6,464 nt of DNA from Clostridia bacterium (GTDB taxonomy: Bacteria > Bacillota > Clostridia > Christensenellales > Pumilibacteraceae), in contig CAAFIN010000273.1 of NCBI GenBank assembly GCA_900762945.1, positions 1-6,464 of the forward strand, given 5' to 3'. A program made the position numbers and the translations under genes. Position 1 is the first letter of the stretch. Every line of letters starts with the position of its first letter. Shown piece after piece: positions 1 to 4,907 of the stretch. The notes below the pieces were generated by a model that had not been told where the DNA came from, did no database searches, and saw only the letters and a program-made list of their open reading frames with translations.

Positions 1-2
1 CA

Positions 3-53
3 ACACGCGAAAGCGCGGAAAAGACTGTTTTTAAGGTTACTAGTGATGGTTAA
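3..53 (+). CDS. Possible C-terminal end of an upstream gene (partial)
   Basis: One forward frame is open from the left edge to a TAA at 51-53 and encodes 16 residues ending in VFKVTSDG. Its codons (GAA, AGC, GCG, AAG) resemble those of the genes downstream, and the peptide composition is protein-like. Another forward frame is also open until 90 but gives a less natural, very basic peptide. The stop lies inside a small stem-loop (GGTTA at 48-52 with TAACC at 56-60). The product cannot be identified from so little sequence, and the whole call could be chance. Confidence 0.3.
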   Translation, partial: TRESAEKTVFKVTSDG

Positions 54-130
54 ACTAACCCTACAGTTTATGACTTTGCGAAAAAGATAGAAAACCCGAG
101 CATAAATTTTACAACGGGGCGGCTTCGGCG

Positions 131-159
131 TTGACTTAACGCGCGTTTGATAGTATAAT
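131..159 (+). promoter_or_regulatory. Sigma-A-type promoter for the Na/Pi transporter operon
   Basis: The -35 box is TTGACT (131-136) and the -10 box is TATAAT (154-159), separated by exactly 17 bases. Transcription should start near 166, leaving a leader of about 80 nt before the ATG at 248. The -35 box overlaps a short inverted repeat, GCGTT (128-132) and AACGC (138-142), which could be an operator or chance. The leader has one small hairpin (TGCGG 173-177 with CCGCA 183-187) and no recognised riboswitch. Confidence 0.8.
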
Positions 160-229
160 TAAACTGTGGGTTTGCGGGCGTTCCGCAGTCCTCGTGCGTT
201 TTAGGTTCGCAAAAGAGTTTAAGAGTTTT

Positions 230-235
230 AGGAGA
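230..235 (+). promoter_or_regulatory. Ribosome binding site with long spacing
   Basis: AGGAGA lies 12 bases before the ATG at 248, further than the 7-8 bases seen for the ribokinase and ACP genes. No closer start is possible, because the in-frame codon at 242-244 is TAA and the one after it is GTA. This fixes the start at 248. Confidence 0.65.
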
Positions 236-247
236 GCCGAATAAGTA

Positions 248-1918
248 ATGGAAATTTTCACATGCATAATGATGCTTCTTGCCGGTTGCGGCGTTTTCAT
301 GATAGGCATGAAAATGATGAGCGACGGGCTGGAGCGCAGCGCCGGCAAGGAAATGAAAAAACTTTTCAATCACGTCACCGGCAATCGTTTCGCGGGCGTA
401 GGCATAGGTGCGCTCGTGACGGTAATCGTCAACAGTTCGTCCGCTTCCACCGTCATGACGATAGGACTGGTCAATGCCGGAGTCATCACTCTGACGCAAG
501 CCGCTTCCATAATCATGGGCGCGAACATCGGCACGACGCTTTCGGGTTTTATAATCTCGCTGTCGTCGTTGAACATTAACCTTTACGCGTCGCTTCTGGC
601 GTTTATCGGCATAATGATGACGTTTTTTAACAACGACAACGTAAAGAAAACGGGCGGCATACTTTGCGGTTTGGGTCTTATGTTCGTGGGACTGGAGTCT
701 ATGGGCAGCGCGTTCTCGGGAGAATCCGCTATCACCGATTCGGTCAAGTACGCATTCGAAGTGGTCGATTTTCCGCTTCTTCTGATACTTATAGGAATGG
801 CGTTTACGGGAATTATCCAGAGTTCGACCGCAACTACCAGTTTGGTAATCATCATGGTAGGCGCGGGCGCGATGCGCGTGGACAGCGGCTTGTTCGTTAT
901 CCTCGGCACTAATATCGGCACGTGCGTGACGGCGCTTATCGCGTCTATCGGCACGAACACCAACTCGAGGAGAACGGCGTTTTTCCATCTTTTGTTCAAC
1001 GTTATCGGCACGGCTATCTTCACTATCGTGATCTGGATATTCCGCACCCCCGTCATAAGCCTTCTTTCGCATCTCGGCGGACCGCAGTGGCAGATCGCCT
1101 GGTTCCACTTCGCGTTCAACCTCATTACCACCGCGATACTTCTGCCGTTTATCAACCAGTTCGTGCGCCTTACCGAGCTTATCGTGCACGACAAACCCGC
1201 CAAAAAGGAAGAGGAATTCCGCTTCCGCTACATAGACGATCGTCTTTTGTCCACGCCGCCTATCGCGGTAGCGCAGGTTCAGAAAGAAATCATGTACGCG
1301 TCTGAACTTGCCAAGGAAAACCTCGAACTGTCTGCGGGCGCGCTTATCCGCGGCGACTACGTGAACCGTCAGAAACTGGAAAAGAACGAATCGTATATCA
1401 ACCGCATTTACCACGGCGTGGTGGCGTACCTTATCAAACTCGCTTCGACGAGCCTATCGGAGCACGACGAAAAACTCGTAGGCGCCTATCATCACGTCAT
1501 CAGCGACCTCGAGAGAATAGGCGACCACGCGGAGAACTTTGCGGAGCAAGCCGCCGAAATGGAAAAGGAAAACGTGACTTTCTCGGACGCGGCGAACGCC
1601 GAGCTTCTGCAGATGTACAACAAGGTCATGAATATGTACGACCTCAGTCTGCACGCGTTCGAGCATCGCGACTACGTAGTGCTATCGCGCATTTCCGCGA
1701 TAGAGAACGAAGTCGACGAAATGAAAGACGACCTCAGCGTCAAGCATATCGAGCGGCTTAACAGCGGCGACTGCGCGGTGGAGCGCGGAACTTACTTCTT
1801 CGCGCTGATATCCGCGCTGGAGAGAATAGCGGACCACCTCATAAACGTGGCATACTCGATAAAGAACCCCACGGGTTCGCAGTCGCGCCGCCCCGAACTC
1901 AACGAGGTTTCGGACTAA
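248..1918 (+). CDS. Na+/phosphate cotransporter family protein with C-terminal PhoU domain
   Basis: This membrane protein of 556 residues belongs to the Na/Pi cotransporter (PF02690, NptA/YjbB-like) family, which couples sodium to inorganic phosphate movement. Two inverted halves are visible. The first carries NSSSAS (62-67) and GANIGTT (91-97); the second carries QSSTATT (191-197) and GTNIGTC (220-226). Hydrophobic segments run from about residue 1 to 305. After a charged linker (about 313-330) a helical PhoU-like domain (about 340-540) contains two copies of its metal-binding signature, LERIGDH (421-427) and LERIADH (524-530). The length is typical for the fused form. It is first in an operon, 25 bp ahead of ribokinase. 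The first repeat has Asn62 where family members usually have Gln (QSSSAT). The direction of transport and the role of PhoU in gating it are inferred from the family. Family assignment is very secure. Confidence 0.95.
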   Translation: MEIFTCIMMLLAGCGVFMIGMKMMSDGLERSAGKEMKKLFNHVTGNRFAGVGIGALVTVIVNSSSASTVMTIGLVNAGVITLTQAASIIMGANIGTTLSGFIISLSSLNINLYASLLAFIGIMMTFFNNDNVKKTGGILCGLGLMFVGLESMGSAFSGESAITDSVKYAFEVVDFPLLLILIGMAFTGIIQSSTATTSLVIIMVGAGAMRVDSGLFVILGTNIGTCVTALIASIGTNTNSRRTAFFHLLFNVIGTAIFTIVIWIFRTPVISLLSHLGGPQWQIAWFHFAFNLITTAILLPFINQFVRLTELIVHDKPAKKEEEFRFRYIDDRLLSTPPIAVAQVQKEIMYASELAKENLELSAGALIRGDYVNRQKLEKNESYINRIYHGVVAYLIKLASTSLSEHDEKLVGAYHHVISDLERIGDHAENFAEQAAEMEKENVTFSDAANAELLQMYNKVMNMYDLSLHAFEHRDYVVLSRISAIENEVDEMKDDLSVKHIERLNSGDCAVERGTYFFALISALERIADHLINVAYSIKNPTGSQSRRPELNEVSD

Positions 1919-1943
1919 CGTAACGAAGAAAGGAGAACCAACG

Positions 1944-2852
1944 ATGATTTACGTTTTGGGCAGTATCAATATGGACATGGTGGCGAAAGTGCCGTACATG
2001 CCCGTAAACGGCGAAACGCTGACCGCGGACAAGTACTACGTCAACCCGGGCGGCAAGGGCGCCAATCAGGCGGTCGCGATAGCCAAACTCGGCGGCAAAG
2101 TCGCCATGATCGGTAAAGTCGGCTCGGACGAAACGGGCGACGCGCTGAAAGCCAACCTTAAAAATATGGGCGTTGACGAAAGCATGGTCACACGCGCGGA
2201 CGTGCCGAGCGGCATAGCCATGATTATCGTCGAGGGCGGCGATAACCGCATTATTCTGTATAAAGGCGCGAACCACGCCGTGACGAAAGAGGACGTGGAC
2301 GAGGGACTGAAAAACGCTAAGCCCGGCGACGCGCTCGTTATGCAACTTGAAATCCCGCTCGGGATCGTGACTTACGCCGCCGCGGCAGCCAAAGAGAAAG
2401 GTATGCTCGTGGTGCTTAACCCCGCGCCCGCAGTACCGCTTGGCGAGGACTTACTCGAGAACGTCGATATTATCGCGCCCAACGAGAGCGAAACCGAAAT
2501 TCTCACCGGCGTGGGCCTCGACAGCGACGTGCATATCGCGCTCGCGGTCAAAAAATTGTATCAACTCGGAGTAAAGCGCGTTATCATTACCATGGGCAGC
2601 CGCGGCGCGATCGTGACTTGCGGTCAGACCATTACGCCCATACCCCCACGAAAGGTCGTAGCGGTGGACACGACTTCCGCCGGCGACACGTTCGTTGGCG
2701 CGACCGTCCTTCGCTACCTTGACGGCGATACGCTCGAGGACGCTGCCAAGTTCGCGTCGGTCGCTTCGTCCATCACGATAACCCGCGAGGGAGCGGCGCA
2801 AAGTATTCCCACGCTCGAAGAAGTAAAGAAGGTCGTCGAAAGCGAAAAATGA
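1944..2852 (+). CDS. rbsK: Ribokinase (PfkB family)
   Basis: This cytoplasmic sugar kinase of 302 residues would phosphorylate D-ribose to ribose 5-phosphate using ATP, feeding the pentose phosphate pathway and nucleotide synthesis. The N-terminal GSINMD (6-11), the substrate-loop GGKGANQA (36-43), QLEIP (134-138), NPAPA (159-163), APNESE (178-183) and the anion-hole motif DTTSAGDTF (242-250), with Asp248 as catalytic base, are in the right order and spacing. TREGAAQSIP (280-289) matches the ribokinase C-terminal cation-site region. The length is normal. The start is supported by AGGAGA at 1931-1936, 7 bases before the ATG. No ribose transporter or rbsD is adjacent, so it may salvage internally released ribose. 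Another PfkB sugar kinase specificity is possible, but the motif set fits ribokinase best. Confidence 0.9.
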   Translation: MIYVLGSINMDMVAKVPYMPVNGETLTADKYYVNPGGKGANQAVAIAKLGGKVAMIGKVGSDETGDALKANLKNMGVDESMVTRADVPSGIAMIIVEGGDNRIILYKGANHAVTKEDVDEGLKNAKPGDALVMQLEIPLGIVTYAAAAAKEKGMLVVLNPAPAVPLGEDLLENVDIIAPNESETEILTGVGLDSDVHIALAVKKLYQLGVKRVIITMGSRGAIVTCGQTITPIPPRKVVAVDTTSAGDTFVGATVLRYLDGDTLEDAAKFASVASSITITREGAAQSIPTLEEVKKVVESEK

Positions 2853-3607
2853 AAAAGATAGAAACTCATTTGCACACAAGCCCCGTCAGCGTTTGTTCGC
2901 GTCTGACCGCCGAAGCCGCCGCCGAAAAATATCGTAAGTGCGGATTCGACGCGGTAATTCTCACCAATCACTATTCGCGTTCGTATATCGAGAGCACGCC
3001 CGCAACCGAAAAAGAATGGCTCGAGCGTTTTATAACGGGCTATTACGAAATGAAAAAAGAGTGCGAAAGCCGCGGTATGGAAGCGTGGCTCGGCGCGGAA
3101 GTGTCGCTGTTCGCGCCGTATGCGCAGTACGAACGCGACCGTTTTCCTATGGAAGTACTCGAGAAAAACTACGCAGATTACTTACTCGTGGGCGTGACGG
3201 AAAAATTCCTTCGCGAAACGCCCATGCTTTGCGACCTCGACCTTAAAACCTTGCACGCGATCTGCCGCGAGCATAACGTTCTGCTCATTCAGGCGCACCC
3301 GTTCCGCTCCGAACAGCACCATTCGCCGAGAAACCCAGAGGACGTGGACGGCTACGAGATCAACGGCTGCATAGGCTTTCAGACCGCTTGCGAAAAGGAA
3401 GTGCTGGAACTTGCAAACTCGCATAATCTCGTCGTGACTTGCGGCGGCGACACGCACTACGACTGGCACAAACTCAGAAGCGCGACTTTCGTCCCGGACG
3501 ATATCCACGACAGTGTAGGTTTTGCCGAGTACTTAAGAAAAGTACGCGTGCCGCAGTATTCGATGACCGAACCCGACGAGTTCGCCCCGCCGCACGAAAG
3601 CAAGTAA
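2849..3607 (+). CDS. PHP-domain metal-dependent phosphoesterase
   Basis: This soluble protein of 252 residues has the polymerase-and-histidinol-phosphatase (PHP) fold. The metal-ligand motifs appear in order: HLHT (His7, His9), TNH (His41), GAEVS (Glu84), QAHPFR (His150) and GGDTH (Asp201, His203). In many PHP proteins the second motif is DH; here it is Asn40-His41. All other expected ligands are present, so it is probably active on a phosphate ester, but the substrate is unknown. Histidinol phosphate, nucleotides and sugar phosphates are all used in the family. No his genes are nearby. The ATG overlaps the ribokinase TGA by 4 bp (ATGA) and has only a weak, distant AAGAAGG (2826-2832), so translation is probably coupled to ribokinase. 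No clear terminator follows. Confidence 0.88.
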   Translation: MKKIETHLHTSPVSVCSRLTAEAAAEKYRKCGFDAVILTNHYSRSYIESTPATEKEWLERFITGYYEMKKECESRGMEAWLGAEVSLFAPYAQYERDRFPMEVLEKNYADYLLVGVTEKFLRETPMLCDLDLKTLHAICREHNVLLIQAHPFRSEQHHSPRNPEDVDGYEINGCIGFQTACEKEVLELANSHNLVVTCGGDTHYDWHKLRSATFVPDDIHDSVGFAEYLRKVRVPQYSMTEPDEFAPPHESK

Positions 3608-3632
3608 ATCGCGCTATCGGCGGACATATTGT

Positions 3633-3661
3633 TTGACATATTTTTCGAATGAGAGTATAAT
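3633..3661 (+). promoter_or_regulatory. Perfect-consensus sigma-A promoter for the ACP-AlkD pair
   Basis: TTGACA (3633-3638) and TATAAT (3656-3661) are both exact consensus boxes with a 17-base spacer. Transcription should begin near 3668, giving a leader of about 40 nt. The site lies in the 99-bp gap after the PHP gene, which makes 3707-4617 a separate transcription unit, although read-through from upstream is not excluded. Confidence 0.9.
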
Positions 3662-3673
3662 CAAAGAAAAACG

Positions 3674-3695
3674 CGCCGGGAATTCGGCGTTCCGG
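3674..3695 (+). other. Alternative hairpins in the ACP leader
   Basis: CGCCG (3674-3678) pairs perfectly with CGGCG (3685-3689) around a 6-base loop. A competing pairing joins CCGG (3676-3679) plus AA (3681-3682) with TTCCGG (3690-3695), with one bulged G. The second form would reach into the GGGAGGA ribosome site (3694-3700). The stems are short and no regulatory role is shown. Confidence 0.3.
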
Positions 3696-3706
3696 GAGGA
3701 AAACAA

Positions 3707-3925
3707 ATGGATATTTTAGCGGAAATCAATAATATCGCCAACGAGTACGTAGGCGACGTGGATCTTAAACCCGAGGACACTTTCGAGTCGCTCGACTTCG
3801 ACTCGCTCGACGTCGTGCAGATTGCCATGGCGGTGGAGAAAAAGTTCGGCATCAAATTCCCCGACAAGATCGAGGCGAAAACGGTGGGCGACCTCGTGAA
3901 GATGGTCGAAGAACTCAAAAAGTGA
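3707..3925 (+). CDS. acpP: Acyl carrier protein
   Basis: This small acidic protein of 72 residues is an acyl carrier protein. FDSLD (31-35) holds the phosphopantetheine-attachment serine, Ser33, and is followed by the recognition helix (VVQIAMAVEKKFGIKFPD, 36-53) and a C-terminal helix containing TVGDLVKMVEEL (59-70). The holo form would carry fatty-acyl chains or other thioester-bound groups in the cytoplasm. The ribosome site GGGAGGA (3694-3700) is 6 bases from the ATG and strong. No fatty-acid synthesis genes flank it. Its partner is a DNA repair gene that overlaps it by 4 bp, so it could be the housekeeping ACP or a second, specialised carrier. The symbol acpP is by family, not proven orthology. 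Confidence 0.9.
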   Translation: MDILAEINNIANEYVGDVDLKPEDTFESLDFDSLDVVQIAMAVEKKFGIKFPDKIEAKTVGDLVKMVEELKK

Positions 3926-4617
3926 AACTGCCCGAAATAATACGGACCGAGTTAAACGGCGCGATCGACAACGATTACGCCGTTTTTCAGCGTCGGCTCA
4001 CGCCCACCGCGTATACTGTCGAGGGCGTTCGGGTGCCGGTTTTGCGCGAGATCGCGAAAAACGCCGGGGAAGCGGGCAGAGCGGCGATACTGAAAACCAC
4101 GGAGTTTTGCTCGTTCGAGGAAGTACTCGTGTACGGTTTCGCCGCGGGGTATATAAAGGACGCGGACGAACTGAAAGGGAAGATCGATTTTATGCTGCCG
4201 CTGTTCGATAACTGGGCGCACGTCGACACGATAACTTCGTCGCTGAAAACTATAAAGAAATTCCGCGCGGAGTTTTTAGAGTATTACGAACCGCTGAAAA
4301 ACGCCGAAGAGGTTTTTGCCCGCAGATTTTTGGCGGTTATGCTACTCGATCACTATATGACGGACGAGTACTACGCCCGCGTTCTCGATATTTATCGGGA
4401 GATCACGCCCGGCGACTATTACGTCGATATGGCGGTGGCGTGGGGACTCAGCGTGCTGCTCGTAAAGTACCGCGACCGAACGCTGGCTGCACTTGAAACA
4501 AGCGACTTTACCCCGTGGATAACGCGCAAAGCGGCGCAAAAGGCGATCGAATCCTATCGGGTTTCGGACGAGGACAAGGCGCTTTTACGTTGGCTGAGAG
4601 CGGCAACAACCGATTAA
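3922..4617 (+). CDS. AlkD-type DNA alkylation repair protein (3-methyladenine/7-methylguanine glycosylase family)
   Basis: This HEAT-like helical-repeat protein of 231 residues belongs to the DNA alkylation repair family (PF08713), which removes N3- and N7-alkylated purines. Family landmarks include LTPTAYTVEGVRVPVLR (26-42), FDNWAHVD (95-102), RRFLAVMLLDHY (134-145), YYVDMAVAWGLSVLLVKY (167-184) and RKAAQKAIESYRVS (202-215). By eye, Trp98, Asp102, Arg135 (or Arg134) and Trp174 line up with the Bacillus cereus AlkD active-site set Trp109, Asp113, Arg148 and Trp187, with matching W-D and R-W spacings, so it is probably active. It starts with GTG inside the ACP stop (GTGA) and lacks its own strong ribosome site, which implies translational coupling. 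The next in-frame ATG is codon 91, inside the domain, so GTG is the start. Confidence 0.9.
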   Translation: MKLPEIIRTELNGAIDNDYAVFQRRLTPTAYTVEGVRVPVLREIAKNAGEAGRAAILKTTEFCSFEEVLVYGFAAGYIKDADELKGKIDFMLPLFDNWAHVDTITSSLKTIKKFRAEFLEYYEPLKNAEEVFARRFLAVMLLDHYMTDEYYARVLDIYREITPGDYYVDMAVAWGLSVLLVKYRDRTLAALETSDFTPWITRKAAQKAIESYRVSDEDKALLRWLRAATTD

Positions 4618-4665
4618 GCCCGCGAAATTTCCCGAAAAATCGGTAACTGCGGGCGGCGAAACCGC
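4618..4665 (+). other. Stem-loops just after the AlkD-like gene
   Basis: GCCCGC (4618-4623) pairs with GCGGGC (4649-4654), and inside that CCGA (4632-4635) pairs with TCGG (4640-4643). A second small hairpin uses GCGG (4653-4656) and CCGC (4662-4665), competing with the outer stem. No T-run follows, so this is not a canonical intrinsic terminator. It may protect the 3' end of the mRNA or be chance. Confidence 0.35.
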
Positions 4666-4684
4666 ATAAATATACTTAAATAGC

Positions 4685-4707
4685 CCGAAAAACTCTTGAT
4701 TTTTCGG
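4685..4707 (+). repeat. 8-bp perfect inverted repeat enclosing a -35 box (candidate operator)
   Basis: CCGAAAAA (4685-4692) and TTTTTCGG (4700-4707) are perfect inverted copies separated by 7 bases. The -35 box of the promoter at 4696-4724 starts in the spacer and runs into the right arm. The left arm, as CCCGAAAAA, is repeated 53 bp upstream at 4631-4639. A repressor bound here would block RNA polymerase. A transcribed hairpin for upstream RNA is the alternative. Confidence 0.4.
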
Positions 4708-4724
4708 AATTATTATGATATAAT
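4696..4724 (+). promoter_or_regulatory. Sigma-A-type promoter upstream of the CorC-like gene
   Basis: TTGATT (4696-4701) and TATAAT (4719-4724) are separated by exactly 17 bases in an AT-rich stretch. The start point should be near 4731. An interrupted palindrome, CTTG-CA-CAAG (4725-4734), covers the predicted start. The ATG of the next confident gene is about 177 nt downstream, beyond a terminator. Confidence 0.8.
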
Positions 4725-4748
4725 CTTGCACAAGGTAGAATTATTGCA

Positions 4749-4835
4749 ATGATTACTCAAAGCGACAACCAAGGCGACGTACCCTTACGAAGGTGCGTTT
4801 CGATAAATAAACTTAACAAGGGATCGACTTTTTAA
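4749..4835 (+). CDS. Possible 28-residue leader peptide
   Basis: An ATG at 4749 opens 28 codons ending in TAA at 4833-4835, one base before the terminator stem begins. The peptide starts MITQSDNQGD and ends KLNKGSTF, with adjacent Arg codons CGA-AGG inside the 4777-4798 hairpin. AAGG (4732-4735) lies 13 bases upstream of the ATG, close to the predicted RNA 5' end, so initiation would be weak. A ribosome at the stop would cover the 5' arm of the terminator and allow read-through (inference). An ORF this short can arise by chance. Confidence 0.3.
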   Translation: MITQSDNQGDVPLRRCVSINKLNKGSTF

Positions 4836-4861
4836 GCGGCGTTTTTTGCGCTGCGTTTTTT
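4836..4861 (+). terminator. Intrinsic terminator in the CorC leader
   Basis: GCGGCG (4836-4841) pairs with CGCTGC (4849-4854) with one G-U pair and a 7-base loop, followed by G and six Ts (4856-4861). It lies between the promoter at 4696-4724 and the gene starting at 4908, so it should limit that gene's transcription unless bypassed. Confidence 0.65.
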
Positions 4862-4887
4862 CGTTGTAAAATCAAAAATTCACCTTT

Positions 4888-4892
4888 CGGAG
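4888..4892 (+). promoter_or_regulatory. Distant ribosome binding site of the CorC-like gene
   Basis: CGGAG is the only purine-rich match near the start and lies 15 bases before the ATG at 4908. The in-frame TAG at 4893-4895 and the family-like N-terminus exclude an upstream start, and the next in-frame ATGs are 27 or more codons in. The spacing is unusually long, so initiation may be inefficient. Confidence 0.5.
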
Positions 4893-4907
4893 TAGAATAA
4901 ACTTTTT

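Larger units (their letters stand above)
4731..4861 (+). ncRNA. Candidate attenuator leader or small terminated RNA
   Basis: A good promoter and a good intrinsic terminator bracket about 130 nt with no large gene. The predicted transcript has a 7-bp hairpin (ACGTACC 4777-4783 with GGTGCGT 4792-4798, one G-U pair), a weaker stem (TCGAT 4800-4804 with ATCGA 4823-4827), and the terminator stem at 4836-4854. The CorC-like gene starts 46 nt after the T-run and has no convincing promoter of its own in between, which favours a conditional leader. I do not recognise an M-box, yybP-ykoY or other known riboswitch. An independent small RNA is the alternative. Confidence 0.45.

Noticed and set aside
6..17. 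CGCG-AAAG-CGCG hairpin at the left edge as a terminator
   Set aside because: The stem is only 4 bp and the following T-run is about 10 bases away. It also lies inside the possible upstream coding end.
68..1414. A 448-codon open frame on the minus strand opposite the Na/Pi transporter
   Set aside because: The translation is rich in Arg, His and Tyr with no domain signature. It mirrors the third-position bias of the well-supported + strand gene.
4618..4665. Intrinsic terminator for the ACP-AlkD operon
   Set aside because: The stems are real, but the bases that follow are AT-mixed with no T-run.
4867..4872. TAAAAT as a -10 box giving the CorC-like gene its own promoter after the terminator
   Set aside because: The position 17 bases upstream offers only TTTTGC as a -35, a poor match, and no extended -10 is present.
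4731..4907. M-box (ykoK) Mg2+ or yybP-ykoY Mn2+ riboswitch ahead of a putative Mg2+ transporter
   Set aside because: The leader is short and shows none of the conserved loop sequences I know for these classes; only simple hairpins and a terminator are visible.
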